This document shows positions 46,312 through 57,000 of a stretch of 64,000 bases of DNA, piece after piece. How positions within the stretch are numbered: the first letter of the stretch is position 1; the number at the start of each line of letters is the position of its first letter. The stretch comes from Enterovibrio qingdaonensis (lineage in GTDB: Bacteria > Pseudomonadota > Gammaproteobacteria > Enterobacterales > Vibrionaceae), in assembly GCF_028683135.1 (NCBI RefSeq), contig NZ_JAJUBB010000002.1, positions 426,471 to 490,470 of the forward strand. Direction: 5' to 3'. A model generated the notes under the pieces. The model was not told where the DNA came from. It did no database searches and saw nothing but the letters and a program-made list of their open reading frames with translations. The position numbers were made by a program, and so were the translations under genes.

Positions 46312-48015
46312 ATGGCGAAGATATCCCGACAAGCGTATGCGGAAATGTTTGGGCCCACAACGGGAGACTGTCTGCGTTTGGCTGATACAGAGTTATGGCT
46401 TGAAGTAGAAAAAGACTTCACGATTTATGGTGATGAGGTAAAGTTTGGCGGCGGAAAAACCATTCGAGATGGGATGGGACAAAGTCAACGACCAAGCAGC
46501 GAAACCCCTGATATGGTCATCACGAATGTTGTCGTGTTGGATTACTGGGGCATTGTCAAAGCGGATGTCGCGGTAAAAGGTGGCCGAATAAGTGGCATTG
46601 GAAAAGCCGGTAACCCAGATATTCAAGATGGTGTTGATATTATTATTGGACCGGGAACAGAAGTGGTCGCTGGGGAAGGTCAAATTCTTACCGCTGGAGG
46701 AATTGATTCGCACATTCATTTCATCTGCCCACAGCAAATTGATGAAGCTCTGACGTCAGGTGTGACGACATTTGTAGGCGGTGGAACTGGGCCAGCAACA
46801 GGAACAAACGCAACGACGTGTACGCCTGGCCCATGGAACATTCACCGAATGCTCGAAGCGTTAGATGCGTTTCCCATGAATTTTGGCTTGTTAGGTAAGG
46901 GTAACGCTAGTCTACCTGACGCATTGGAAGAGCAAGTTGCAGCTGGAGCTTGCGGTCTTAAATTGCACGAGGATTGGGGCTCGACACCTGCGGCAATCGA
47001 CTGTTGTTTATCGGTAGCAGATGCATTAGATGTTCAAGTGGCGATCCATACTGACACGCTGAACGAGTGTGGTTTTGTTGAAGCAACATTGAATGCGATT
47101 GGGGATCGTGTCATCCATACCTACCATACCGAAGGGGCGGGTGGTGGCCATGCACCTGACATTATTAAAGCGGCAGGGCTGGCTAATGTTTTACCGTCTT
47201 CGACCAACCCTACACGTCCGTATACCGTTAATACAGTGGATGAGCATCTGGACATGCTCATGGTCTGCCATCATCTGTCGCCTTCTATTGCGGAAGACAT
47301 TGCGTTTGCTGAATCACGCATTCGTCGCGAAACAATTGCAGCAGAAGATATGCTTCACGACATGGGCGCGTTTTCTATGATTTCATCCGACTCCCAAGCC
47401 ATGGGGAGGGTCGGTGAAGTGGTGATTCGAACGTGGCAAACCGCGCATAAAATGAAAGTTCAATTCGGTGCGATGCAAGGTGACTCTGAACACTGCGATA
47501 ACAACCGCATCAAACGCTACGTCGCGAAATACACGATTAACCCTGCCATCGCACATGGAATGTCTCACGAAATCGGCTCTATCGAGGTGGGGAAACTGGC
47601 CGATCTTATCCTTTGGAAGCCCGCGTTCTTTGGTGTTAAGCCGTCGTTAGTTATCAAAGGTGGCCTCATCGTGACAGCACCTATGGGGGATCCCAATGGG
47701 TCAATTCCGACACCACAGCCCGTGCATTATCGCCCAATGTTTGGGGCATTTGGAGGCGGGCCTGCCCAAAGTTCACTACTCTTTATGTCACAAATTGCCA
47801 TTGATAATGGTGTGCCGGAGATGCTGACGCTGAAGAGTGGGATTAGCGCGGTCAAAGGGTGTAGGAGCATTCGTAAAAAAGACATGAAGCTGAACGATTG
47901 GCAGCCCAACATTGAGGTCGATCCCGAAACATACGAAGTGCGTGCTGATGGTCAACTATTGGTTTGCCAGCCAGCAGATGTGCTGCCGATGGCCCAACGT
48001 TATTTTCTATTTTAA
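46312..48015 (+). CDS. ureC: Urease alpha subunit UreC (catalytic)
   Basis: A 567-residue catalytic subunit, a nickel metallohydrolase converting urea to ammonia and carbamate. Nickel ligands H134 and H136 are in DSHIHF, and the carbamylated lysine is K217 in [10 protein letters not shown]. The flap and active-site segment [20 protein letters not shown] with its histidine is present, so it looks fully active. ATG 46312 is preceded by AAGGGTG; GTG 46303 would overlap ureB. Confidence 0.97.
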   Translation: MAKISRQAYAEMFGPTTGDCLRLADTELWLEVEKDFTIYGDEVKFGGGKTIRDGMGQSQRPSSETPDMVITNVVVLDYWGIVKADVAVKGGRISGIGKAGNPDIQDGVDIIIGPGTEVVAGEGQILTAGGIDSHIHFICPQQIDEALTSGVTTFVGGGTGPATGTNATTCTPGPWNIHRMLEALDAFPMNFGLLGKGNASLPDALEEQVAAGACGLKLHEDWGSTPAAIDCCLSVADALDVQVAIHTDTLNECGFVEATLNAIGDRVIHTYHTEGAGGGHAPDIIKAAGLANVLPSSTNPTRPYTVNTVDEHLDMLMVCHHLSPSIAEDIAFAESRIRRETIAAEDMLHDMGAFSMISSDSQAMGRVGEVVIRTWQTAHKMKVQFGAMQGDSEHCDNNRIKRYVAKYTINPAIAHGMSHEIGSIEVGKLADLILWKPAFFGVKPSLVIKGGLIVTAPMGDPNGSIPTPQPVHYRPMFGAFGGGPAQSSLLFMSQIAIDNGVPEMLTLKSGISAVKGCRSIRKKDMKLNDWQPNIEVDPETYEVRADGQLLVCQPADVLPMAQRYFLF

Positions 48016-48023
48016 GGAGCGTC

Positions 48024-48479
48024 ATGCTGGAATTTACAAGGATTGAAACCGGTGTTGATAACAGAGATGACCTGCCCACGGTTCATTTAGGCATTGATGC
48101 GCGAATAAAAAGCAGACTCAAGGTGACGCTGGATGATGGGCAAGACGCGGGACTATTTCTTCCTCGGGGGCATACCGTACGCGGAGGAGATGTTTTGGTC
48201 GCCGAAACCGGTGAGAAAGTGCGAGTTATAGCCGCTGCAGAAAAAGTCTCCACTGCATATGCAAATAGTGCCCACCTGCTGGCTAGATTGAGTTATCACC
48301 TTGGCAATCGACACGTGCCCTTGCAAGTTGGAGAGGGGTGGGTGCGTTATCACCATGATCATGTTTTGGATGAAATGGTCAGATTGCTAGGTGGAGATGT
48401 TGTGGTCGAAAGTGCCCCTTTTGAGCCCGAAAATGGTGCGTATGGAGGGCATTCATCAGGGCACCATCATTCACATTAA
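48024..48479 (+). CDS. ureE: Urease accessory protein UreE (nickel chaperone)
   Basis: A 151-residue nickel metallochaperone. It has the peptide-binding N-terminal domain (RIKSRLKVTLDDGQDAGLFLPRG read over two landmarks), the metal-site motif YHLGNRHVPLQV, and a His-rich C-terminus GGHSSGHHHSH. AAGGAGCGTC precedes ATG 48024, eight bases after ureC. It delivers nickel to UreG. Confidence 0.95.
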   Translation: MLEFTRIETGVDNRDDLPTVHLGIDARIKSRLKVTLDDGQDAGLFLPRGHTVRGGDVLVAETGEKVRVIAAAEKVSTAYANSAHLLARLSYHLGNRHVPLQVGEGWVRYHHDHVLDEMVRLLGGDVVVESAPFEPENGAYGGHSSGHHHSH

Positions 48480-48505
48480 GGATTTTTTAGCTTAAGGAGA
48501 GAGAT

Positions 48506-49078
48506 ATGAATGTAAGGCATCTTTTAGCGGGATTGGCTTTCATCTTCGCGTTACCTGTTGCTGCACATACGTTAGAACCGTCAGTGAGCAGTCTGAGTCC
48601 GCACCAGTATATCGATGGCTTTATTCATCCGTTTACCAGCATTTTACACGTAGTGACTTGGGTGGCGATGGGGGTACTCATTTCGCAATTTTCTAGCCTT
48701 AAATCGAAAGCATTGGTTATTGCAGGGCTGCTAAGTTTTGTATTTTTTGCCATTCAAAGTTCCTTCATTTCCAATGAAGTGTCCCCCATGTTCCCTATGT
48801 TAGTGGGCGCATTGTTCTTAGCCGCGATGTCTGTTGCCATGAGAAGTGCAGGTTTTGGCACATTTTCACAGATATCTGCGGCTCTCGCATTTCTTGTGAT
48901 TGGAGCATCCAGCTTTATGCATGGCGCGCATGTCACTTCGGACGCATTCGCCGCCGGATTTCTCGTCGCCGCCGTTGTTATGCTGCTGGCTGGAGAGAGG
49001 CTTGGGTCAATATTCAGTCAGGAAAAACTGTCTATTGCAATGGGGCTAAGTGGTGTGCTGTTTGTTCTTATCGCATAG
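48506..49078 (+). CDS. ureJ: HupE/UreJ-family nickel permease
   Basis: A 190-residue protein with a signal-peptide-like first helix (ALPVAAHTLEP) and about six membrane helices. The family signature HP-x-x-G-x-DH is present in modified form as HPFTSILHVV, so one metal-binding acidic position is changed. It lies between ureE and ureF, supporting nickel uptake for urease. AAGGAGAGAGAT precedes the start. Confidence 0.85.
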   Translation: MNVRHLLAGLAFIFALPVAAHTLEPSVSSLSPHQYIDGFIHPFTSILHVVTWVAMGVLISQFSSLKSKALVIAGLLSFVFFAIQSSFISNEVSPMFPMLVGALFLAAMSVAMRSAGFGTFSQISAALAFLVIGASSFMHGAHVTSDAFAAGFLVAAVVMLLAGERLGSIFSQEKLSIAMGLSGVLFVLIA

Positions 49079-49089
49079 AGGTTTTCGTT

Positions 49090-49773
49090 GTGAATAGCGG
49101 CAGAACAATGGGTGATTATCGACTTTTTCAGCTAATCAGTCCCTCTCTGCCCGTAGGCGCATTCAGCTATTCTCAAGGGCTTGAATGGGCAATAGATGCG
49201 GGTTGGATACAAGACGAAAAGGGGTTTGTAGATTGGCTCGACAGTATCGCGTCGGACAGTTTAGCGCACCTTGAACTCCCCATACTTAGGAGGATTCATT
49301 GTGCCTATGCAAAACGAGATGACAAGGACGTTAGGTATTGGAGTGATTGGCTATATGCAAGCCGAGAAACGTTAGAGTTACGACAGGAAGAGCAACAGCG
49401 CGGGCGCACCATGTCGAAGCTGTTGTTGCAGCTCGGCATTCTTGAAGAAGGGTCGGTGGAACTTGAGTTGGTTTCACACAATCAGCTATCAGGTTTTGCA
49501 TTTGCATGCTTTAAGTGGGGGATTTCTGAGGACGCAATGTGCCGGGGATACGCGTGGAGTTGGTTAGAAAATACGGTAATGGCGGGTGTAAAGCTCGTTC
49601 CATTAGGGCAAACGTCCGGTCAACGCATTCTGATAAACCTTTCCCATACTCTGGAGAATGCCGTTACTCACTCCAAAAACATGAAAAACGATGACATAGG
49701 AAACTTCGCCCCGGCTCAAGCTATCGCGTCGAGTTGTCATGAAAATCAATATTCACGGTTATTCCGGTCATAA
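49090..49773 (+). CDS. ureF: Urease accessory protein UreF
   Basis: A 227-residue all-helical accessory protein with the family opening LFQLISPSLPVGAFSYSQGLE and the later motif VPLGQTSGQRIL. It gates UreG GTPase action on the UreD-urease complex. The GTG start has GAGG upstream; ATG 49108 is a shorter option. The last 30 residues are variable. Confidence 0.94.
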   Translation: MNSGRTMGDYRLFQLISPSLPVGAFSYSQGLEWAIDAGWIQDEKGFVDWLDSIASDSLAHLELPILRRIHCAYAKRDDKDVRYWSDWLYASRETLELRQEEQQRGRTMSKLLLQLGILEEGSVELELVSHNQLSGFAFACFKWGISEDAMCRGYAWSWLENTVMAGVKLVPLGQTSGQRILINLSHTLENAVTHSKNMKNDDIGNFAPAQAIASSCHENQYSRLFRS

Positions 49774-49785
49774 GGAGATGAATTG

Positions 49786-50406
49786 ATGAACGAAAAACAG
49801 CCCTTACGTGTTGGTGTCGGTGGGCCAGTTGGGTCAGGAAAAACAGCCCTACTTGAGGTGCTTTGTAAGGCTATGCGAGATGACTACTCCGTGGCTGTAG
49901 TAACCAATGATATTTATACGCGGGAAGATCAGCGAATATTGACGGAAGCGGGTGCATTGAGTGCAGATCGGATCGTCGGCGTTGAAACAGGCGGTTGTCC
50001 TCACACGGCGATTCGTGAAGATGCGTCAATGAATTTAGAAGCAGTCGAAGGGCTGGCGAAGCTTCATCAAGACTTAGATTTGGTTTTTATTGAAAGTGGG
50101 GGCGACAATCTCAGCGCAACGTTTAGCCCGGAATTGGCGGATTTAACCATTTACGTGATTGATGTGGCAGAAGGTGAAAAAATCCCTCGAAAAGGTGGCC
50201 CAGGAATAACCCGATCAGATTTACTCATTATCAACAAAATCGACTTGGCTCCATACGTCGGTGCAGATCTGGATGTGATGGATTCTGACACCGCAAGAAT
50301 GCGACCGAGTAAGCCTTATGTTTTCACGAATCTCAAAGAGCAAAAAGGCTTGAGTGAAATTATTCACTTTTTAGAGACTGAAGGAATGTTGAAAAAAGCG
50401 GGCTGA
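49786..50406 (+). CDS. ureG: Urease accessory GTPase UreG
   Basis: A 206-residue SIMIBI GTPase with P-loop [13 protein letters not shown], the metal-binding [15 protein letters not shown] (Cys-Pro-His) and [10 protein letters not shown] specificity motif. It hydrolyses GTP to drive nickel insertion. AAGGAG lies eight bases before ATG 49786. It ends the urt-ure operon. Confidence 0.97.
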   Translation: MNEKQPLRVGVGGPVGSGKTALLEVLCKAMRDDYSVAVVTNDIYTREDQRILTEAGALSADRIVGVETGGCPHTAIREDASMNLEAVEGLAKLHQDLDLVFIESGGDNLSATFSPELADLTIYVIDVAEGEKIPRKGGPGITRSDLLIINKIDLAPYVGADLDVMDSDTARMRPSKPYVFTNLKEQKGLSEIIHFLETEGMLKKAG

Positions 50407-50416
50407 TTAGCCCGCT
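50397..50416. terminator. Terminator between ureG and the flavin reductase gene
   Basis: Stem AGCGGGC / GCCCGCT with a 6-base loop overlaps the ureG stop. The A-run on its left becomes a T-run on the minus strand, so it mainly suits the leftward gene. Confidence 0.6.
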
Positions 50417-50430
50417 GTTACGTGCTGCGA

Positions 50431-50958
50431 TTAGGCGTTCAATGCATTTACTGTATTTTTCAATGCACTGACCAATTCTGGGTTACTCAGTTGTTGAGTT
50501 TCCATGTCAAAGTTATCGTAGAAACTTGGCACAGACATAGAGCCTTTTAGATCAACGCCAAAGTAAGGTGCGCTGGTCGAGGCTGAACCCAACACGGTTT
50601 GTGCTCCGCCAGGACCAGGCGATGTCGCCAGATAAACAACAGGCTTGCCTTGATACACTTTCTGATTGATGCGTGAGGTCCAATCAAACAAGTTTTTGTA
50701 GGCCGCGGTGTAAGAACCATTGTGCTCCGCGAATGACACGATGATTGCATCGGCCTCACCAATTTTTTTGAAGAATGCTTGTGCTTGTTCTGGTTGACCT
50801 AAGTCCGCTTCGCGGTCAGAGCTGAAAATTGGCATTTCGTAGTCATTGATGTCGAGAATTTCCACGTCGGCACCTTCCACTAAGCCTGCAGCATAGGTGA
50901 CCAGTGCTTTGTTGATGGATTGAGAGCTGCTAGATGCTGCAAATGCTAATAGTTTCAT
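50431..50958 (-). CDS. NADPH-dependent FMN reductase family protein
   Basis: A 175-residue flavodoxin-fold reductase: the flavin phosphate loop is FAASSSSQSINKAL, then SFAEHNGSYTAAYKNLFDW and LATSPGPGGA. Such proteins reduce FMN, quinones or azo compounds. GAGGA lies before ATG 50958; the longer frame to 51018 would overlap the VOC gene. It is probably cotranscribed with the VOC gene and divergent from the LysR regulator. Confidence 0.85.
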   Translation of the reverse strand: MKLLAFAASSSSQSINKALVTYAAGLVEGADVEILDINDYEMPIFSSDREADLGQPEQAQAFFKKIGEADAIIVSFAEHNGSYTAAYKNLFDWTSRINQKVYQGKPVVYLATSPGPGGAQTVLGSASTSAPYFGVDLKGSMSVPSFYDNFDMETQQLSNPELVSALKNTVNALNA

Positions 50959-50980
50959 AGTTGAGTCCTCAGAATTCTGT

Positions 50981-51388
50981 TCAAAGTTGGCTTGTGCCGT
51001 TGTATTCAATAAATTCAATCACGTTCCGGTCTGGATCTCGGATGAAGATTGATGCCCCAGTCGGGTGCGTCATCGGCCCTCCCGAGAGCGGAATATTCAA
51101 GTTAGTCAGGTTTTCTATCACTGAGTGTAAATTTGAAACCTCAAGTGCAACGTGAGTGTAACCCGTCATTTTCTCATCAATATCCATCAAGACATTTACG
51201 CCGTCACTTTTCGAGGCGTTTAGAATAAAATTGATATTGATGCCGCAAGGATGCTCAACAATTGCGACGGGTTCTGGGCCAATTGGGCCGGCAATGTACT
51301 CAAACCCTAATTTTTTATAAAAAGCGGTCGATTGTTCAAAGTCACTGACACGCAGCCCAATGTGATTCACTCTTGTTAGTTCTTTCAT
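50981..51388 (-). CDS. VOC-family (glyoxalase-like) protein
   Basis: A 135-residue two-repeat vicinal-oxygen-chelate protein. The first repeat starts VNHIGLRVSDFEQSTAFYKKLGF, with a metal-ligand His; the second has YTHVALEVSNL and ends FIRDPDRNVIEFIEY with a candidate glutamate ligand. Such proteins act as glyoxalases, dioxygenases or drug-binding proteins; the substrate is unknown. It is the first gene of the leftward pair facing the LysR regulator. Confidence 0.85.
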   Translation of the reverse strand: MKELTRVNHIGLRVSDFEQSTAFYKKLGFEYIAGPIGPEPVAIVEHPCGININFILNASKSDGVNVLMDIDEKMTGYTHVALEVSNLHSVIENLTNLNIPLSGGPMTHPTGASIFIRDPDRNVIEFIEYNGTSQL

Positions 51389-51533
51389 GAGGTTGCCTAC
51401 TTTCTTCCCTTAACGTGTTGTCTACTTTAATTGTTTATCACTTAGTGATTAATAGCCTTTATGTGGAAGGATTGTTTCCATATGGCTTCTAATCTCGTTA
51501 TGCTTATTTAAAAGAACGCGTCTGGAAACGGGA

Positions 51534-52433
51534 ATGAACACGCAACTGTTTGATGGAATGATCATTTTTACGGAAGTGGTTAAATATGGCAGTTTTACAA
51601 AGGCGGCTGATAAAACGGGTCACTCGACCTCTTATATCAGTAAAGAAATTAACAAATTAGAAGAACGCTTGGGGGTGCGGCTTCTGCACCGAACAACACG
51701 ATCTTTGAATCTTACGCCCGAAGGTGAGTTGTACGTTGAGCAGTGCCGACAAATTGTACAAGACGCCGCACAACTAGAAAGCGCGATGCTCGGTCATCAA
51801 AGCACGCCGAAAGGTCATCTAAAAATCAGCTGTCCAACAAGCTTTGGCTTGATTACGCTGGCTCCGCTCATCAGCCGTTTTAGCGATAAATACCCTAACG
51901 TAACGCTCGATGTTGAATTGAATGACAGAAAAGTCGATTTAGTGGCAGAAGGCATTGATATCGCGATTCGCGCGACACAGTCCTTAGAAGATTCAAGTTT
52001 GATTTGCCGGAAGTTCATGACATCAGAAGGTGTAACGGTGGCATCGCCTGCGTATTTAACAACTCACGGTTCGCCGTCTCACCCTAGTGAACTCACAAAA
52101 CACCGTGTGATCAGTTATAGCAATTTACCGAACTTTAACACGTGGCGATACGCAGAGAAGAGCGGGGAGCCTATCGACGTTGACGTTGAGAGTTTTATGA
52201 CCTCAAACAGTTCCCAGTTGATATTGTCCTTATGTCTTGAGGGGCGTGGGATTATTCGAACTCCTCGTTTTAACATGCGAGATGAACTGGCGTCAGGCAA
52301 GCTGGTGGAGCTTTTTACCGATTATCCCAAAATGCCCATTGAGATTTTTTTGGTCTACCCAAGCCGAAAGCACATGTCTTCGAAAGTGCGTAGTTTTATC
52401 GACGTGGTGATTGAAGAACTAGGTGAAAAGTAA
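51534..52433 (+). CDS. LysR-family transcriptional regulator
   Basis: A 299-residue regulator with an N-terminal winged helix (VKYGSFTKAADKTGHSTSYISKEI, RLLHRTTRSLNLT as landmarks) and a C-terminal substrate-binding domain with GHLKISCPTSFGL. It belongs to the CrgA/AaeR-like group. It is divergent from the VOC-flavin reductase pair, which it most likely controls. The stop is followed directly by a strong terminator. Confidence 0.92.
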   Translation: MNTQLFDGMIIFTEVVKYGSFTKAADKTGHSTSYISKEINKLEERLGVRLLHRTTRSLNLTPEGELYVEQCRQIVQDAAQLESAMLGHQSTPKGHLKISCPTSFGLITLAPLISRFSDKYPNVTLDVELNDRKVDLVAEGIDIAIRATQSLEDSSLICRKFMTSEGVTVASPAYLTTHGSPSHPSELTKHRVISYSNLPNFNTWRYAEKSGEPIDVDVESFMTSNSSQLILSLCLEGRGIIRTPRFNMRDELASGKLVELFTDYPKMPIEIFLVYPSRKHMSSKVRSFIDVVIEELGEK

Positions 52434-52455
52434 AAAGCCCCGAAAGGGGCTTTTT
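52432..52455. terminator. Bidirectional intrinsic terminator
   Basis: Stem AAAAAGCCCC / GGGGCTTTTT with a GAAA tetraloop, between the convergent LysR and TDT genes; it overlaps both stop codons. Confidence 0.92.
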
Positions 52456-53404
52456 ATCGACCGAATCCATAGTGTCGGATGTAGCCAAAACTCACCCAAG
52501 TCACCAACAGTGTCGCGATCACCAACTCAAACAGCCCCAGTCTTTCTAGCCATGACCAATGAGGAAAATCAGTCCCAAGCCACAGTGTTAAACGTTCCAT
52601 GGCAACGGCACTGATGACTGACGGAAACGTCAATGCAGCGATTGTCGGCTGAAACGGCTCTTTCAAGAGGTCGAAATAACACAGGTAGACGAACAGCGTC
52701 ATCATAATACCGACGCCCGCTAACGCCCCCGCAAGCACTGGATCAGGAGAAGGCAGGTTAACCAAGTAGGCTGTCAGAGCCAGATTCACCGGTGCCGCCA
52801 TGATGGCAAGAACAGGACGTGAGTTTCTCGGCAAGGTTTCTAAGAAACAGAGACGGTAAAGCACAAAGGGAAGCATGCAGAAATACGCACCGATACAGAC
52901 ATGGGCGAGCAGGGCAGATTCATGATCAAAACCAAGCTTAGGGCCGGCGAGTGTGCTGCTAATCAATCCAACGGGATAGAGGAACCAACTGGGGTAGATA
53001 TTACACTTTTCGAAGGACTTCGCTTGATGAAAGAAAAAGTAACTCGCCATGAAGACATGCATTGTCATGGCGGGGTACCAAACAATGGCTGCAGCCTCCA
53101 CATGTATCTCTGCGAGGAAATCAGCCATCAACAATAGCGACATTGTCATGGGGGCCATTAAGCTCCCGTAGAGCGGATCACGCAGGTCTTGAAAGAAACG
53201 TTTCGGTTCAAATAGGTATTTCAACCAAACGGGGGCAATAAGTAAAATGCCAATTCCTGACAAAAGAGGGCGTGACAAAGACCCCGTTATGGGGTGGTAA
53301 AGTGCCCACGCAGTACCTAATCCAAAAAATGCCATTGCAAGTGATGCTTGGGCGGTAGGTATAAAACGGAATGGTGAGTGGAAAACTGTCAAGCTAACAT
53401 CCAT
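52454..53404 (-). CDS. TDT-family (TehA/SLAC1-like) transporter
   Basis: A 316-residue membrane protein with about ten helices. The opening FRFIPTAQASLAMAFFGLGTAW and repeated short-helix pattern are those of the tellurite-resistance/dicarboxylate transporter family, which includes TehA and SLAC1-like anion channels. The substrate is unknown. The start is uncertain: ATG 53404 is used, with GTG 53422 as a longer alternative; neither has a good ribosome site. Confidence 0.8.
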   Translation of the reverse strand: MDVSLTVFHSPFRFIPTAQASLAMAFFGLGTAWALYHPITGSLSRPLLSGIGILLIAPVWLKYLFEPKRFFQDLRDPLYGSLMAPMTMSLLLMADFLAEIHVEAAAIVWYPAMTMHVFMASYFFFHQAKSFEKCNIYPSWFLYPVGLISSTLAGPKLGFDHESALLAHVCIGAYFCMLPFVLYRLCFLETLPRNSRPVLAIMAAPVNLALTAYLVNLPSPDPVLAGALAGVGIMMTLFVYLCYFDLLKEPFQPTIAALTFPSVISAVAMERLTLWLGTDFPHWSWLERLGLFELVIATLLVTWVSFGYIRHYGFGR

Positions 53405-53422
53405 GAACAAAAACAAGGGCAC

Positions 53423-53953
53423 AAGATCCGGTCATCATTATACGCACAACAACGAAAATTTTGTGTACCTAATCTGATTTTCTTTTGTGTTTTAGTAGCC
53501 TGCGTAAACCCCCGTTTTAAGCCGCGTGCATCGTGGTTTGGAGAAGCATAAACCTTGCCTAAAATTGCACTAAAGAGAAGGCAAAATTTATATTCGGAAA
53601 GCCCGTCACAATCGTAATAATGAGACGTAGCGGCCCAGATTGGTTGCCCTATAATCAAATTGCACTCAGGCAATTTAGACGAATAGGACGAGCATTCTGC
53701 TCGCTTCCGCCAGAAAGTGAGACTGGCCGCTTGGGTGACATAACAATTTGGAATGTTACATCAGCGTAGGAATACGCCACTTTAAGTGAAAGACCTCGCT
53801 AGTCCAATAGAGCCCATGTGTATCTGACCATGAGGCTAGGTAGCTCAACATACTGAGCACGCGAGCAAAAGTAAGTTATAGCAACACCACAGTATTCTAT
53901 TTTTCAACTTAAAGAGATGAATCAAAAAGCCACCGGAAAGGTGGCTTTTTTTT
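53423..53953 (+). ncRNA. Gene-free region ending in an orphan terminator; possible small RNA
   Basis: About 500 bases hold no credible gene. A consensus -10 TATAAT lies at 53650-53655 (weak -35). Downstream are small fold-backs, including GCGTA-GGAA-TACGC (GGA in the loop) and a GAGCATTCTGCTC hairpin, and the stretch ends at a strong plus-strand terminator. No plus-strand ORF precedes that terminator, which suggests a transcript of up to about 290 nt. The family is not recognised: it does not look like tmRNA, RNase P RNA or Qrr. Confidence 0.3.
53924..53953 (+). terminator. Strong intrinsic terminator without an upstream ORF
   Basis: Stem AAAAAGCCACC / GGTGGCTTTTT with a 5-base loop and eight T on the plus strand. 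It could also back up termination of the leftward acfD gene. Confidence 0.85.
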
Positions 53954-53987
53954 GTCTGTTCTTTTTCGATTCTGTGATTTTGATAAG

Positions 53988-54011
53988 AAAAAGCCCCTAT
54001 GTAAGGGGCTT
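53988..54011 (-). terminator. Terminator of the AcfD/SslE gene
   Basis: Stem AAGCCCCT / AGGGGCTT with a 5-base loop; the A-run on its left gives a T-run on the minus strand, 17 bases after the acfD stop. Confidence 0.8.
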
Positions 54012-54027
54012 GAATAGACACGCTAGA

Positions 54028-57000
54028 TTAGTGAGCAACAGGATACGGTGCTGATGCTGTCACTGTTTTGATGCCAATAGGATCTTTTTGTGGCAGTGGA
54101 AGGTTGAGTGCCTTCACCGCTTTTCGACCTTGGTCTGAGATGCCACCCACGTACTGCGGTTCGGAAACACCCGGCAGAATAGTTGCCACTGTACCCGGGT
54201 TCCACGCCTCGAAGAACGCCGTGAGATCGGTTTGTGCCGCGTAAGAGGCGCAAAGCATCAATGCATCACTCGCTCCTAGCCCTGAGTTGTAACACTGGTT
54301 TTGGCCGTAGTGTGAAATCGCAGGATCGTTCGCGTTACGGCTTAATCGATGCATTAACTTGAAGAAGTTAAAGCCGTTCATGCCTGTATCAGTGTTGTAG
54401 TAAGCTGGGATTTCATTCGTGTACCAGTGTGTGATATCGAATTCTGTTTCTGCCCACTCTTTCATTTGCGCGAACATCAGCAAGCGTTCACCCGGACCAC
54501 CTGCACCCCACGCATGGCCCATTTCGGCATTAACGTAATCTGGCGCGATGCGGATATCGGTTGCCACGCGTGGCATAGAACCCAAATATTTCTGCTGCAT
54601 GTAGAGAGCGACAACATTGTTGGCGACCTCAGTGGCTCCTTCCACGTTGAGCGGAGCCTGTGCGGCATTGTGTCCAACCTCATGCCATAACAACCAACTG
54701 TTGAGTGGGTCGGTATTGATATCATGGCTATTCGGATTAAAGCTGCTGTTCATTACCGGATAACCCGAGTGCGCGGCACCAATACTGATAGCTACGTCAT
54801 TCACAAAAGCATGGCGATTGTTTGGAATGCTTGGGTGTGTTGCCGCACGGTTATGTGTACCGTCAACGCCTTCATCTTTCGCGTAGAAGTCATTCAGATC
54901 ATTGGCAAACATATCCAGTTCATCGGCAAACTGCGTTACACCACCGCTAACGTTGGCTGCCGTCATATTGGCCTTTGGTGCAGTGAAGATAAAGCTGTCA
55001 GAGACCACATCACCAATAGGAGCAGGCGAGCTCAGGTCATTGACCCAACCATTCTTCGACGAATCAAACAAAGGTGCATTGACGGTGCCATTAATATTGA
55101 TGGTGACCTCGCTGCTGTTTCCACCTTGCACATATATCAAGCCGCCATAAGGGACTTCAAACACGGTTGAAGTGCCCACCTCGAAAGACTTTTGCATGCG
55201 TGGTGGACGCATCATTGCCAGTTCGTGTTTCTCGCGACCTGTCAGATCATCATGCAAGGCAACAGTCACTTTAACAGGCGTTGTATTGCCAGAGACCGAA
55301 ACAGTGAACGGCTGATGAGCGACTGCCCATTGGCCCGTTGCTTGACGATTACCCGCGTAGTAAGCCGCTGTATTATTACTCATATCAAGCGTGATTGAGG
55401 TACCACCTGTGGTACCGCTTGGTTCGCCTGGGAATGGACGAACATCTACAACAACGTCGTGATCCCAAAACGAACGACCCAGCATTAAACGCGTTAATGG
55501 TTTTTCCATGTAGTTTAGCGGGTAGCTTGGGTTCATTTGACCTGCGTACTCGCCAGCATCTGCACCATACACCATGTTCATGCTGACAAGCTTGTCACCG
55601 AGATCCGCTGGACACTGAGTGTTACCATCTGCCATGTTTGCGGTGTAGCAATTGAGGAACTGTGTAAATCGCTCAAAGCCTAATTCATCGCCATGAGCTT
55701 CTTCATAGCGATAATCCAAGTTATTCCACAGCCAAACGGTCATGTTGTTGTAAATACGGTTCAGATCGGTGCTGCTTAAACGCTCGCCTTCATTGCTTTT
55801 CGAACGGAAGTAAAGCTCATGTTGGTACAAACGCTCGATATTGGTGCCAAGATCGGCGGCCTTAATCATGGCCTTCGCTTGTTCACTGCCTAAATCCAAC
55901 TTGGTATAAATTGGACGCTCCATGCCACCCGTTAGTGGAATGCCATTGCCGGGACGACGTTCTAGACAGTTGATCTCGTAATGATAGTCACTGAGCGTGC
56001 ACTCTTGGTAAGTGCGTTGGCCGTTAACGAGGAACTGGTCAAGCAGCTTATTCTTCGCCAATTGCAGTGATGCTTCATCAAGAACGGGTTTGCCATTAGC
56101 ACCAATAATCCATTTCCCTTTCTCATCTTTAGAAAAATGGTCTTCTTCACGAATGAAGGCTTTTAACGTTTTAAGTTCGCCATCGATTTCCGCTTGATAG
56201 AAGGCGGTTTCTAAGTCGAGCTTCTCTCCCACTTCAATATCCCAAATGACTTCACCAGTAATTGGGTCGATGGAGTAGGGAAGTGTTGGTGCCTGATCTT
56301 CACCTTCAGATTTCGCCGCATAGCGTTCGATGATCCAAAGTGCATGTTCGCGGTTTGCACGCGGGCGATCAGCATAGCCGTCGTTAGGGCCATTACCATT
56401 ACGAACAACAGAATCACCCATGCCAAATGCGATACCAGCTGCATCAAGGAAGCGTCCTGTTTCACCAGTATTGTTTTCTTGAATGATGGTTTCCATCATC
56501 AACACACTACCGCCTTTGTTGACGTATTCGATCAAGGCTGTCACGTCATCTTGGGTCAGTTTCGGCTTGGTTACGTCCGCTGAATGAGGCGGGATGTAGT
56601 GGTTGCCGTTAGGATTTTTGTACTCAAAGCCGTTGATGATCAGAAGTGGCATTTCAATTGGGTTGATGCCATCGAAGCTACTTAGTTGCTCCGTATCGAC
56701 ATTGAATTCCGGAGAAATGATGTAATCCGCCTTGATACCCAAGACTTGGCCATGACGAGCAAAGTAAACATGAGGAATGTTTGTGCCGACGGTGATTTTT
56801 TCGTCTGATGCGCGGTTGGTCAGGTAGCGAATAGCGTTACTGAAGAAGTTCTTCATGTCATCGCTGTCTTTCGCTACAGAACCTTCACCACATTGTCCAT
56901 TGCTTGCCCAAGAGTAGTCATTTGGACAAACAAGGATGGAGTTATAGCGGCCATTACCGACAACCATGACCTTGCCTTTGCCCATTTCTCCAATGGTGAC

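Noticed and set aside
53389..53673. A 94-residue leftward ORF upstream of the TDT transporter
   Set aside because: It has no ribosome site, no recognisable composition or motif, and overlaps the transporter start; I treat it as chance.
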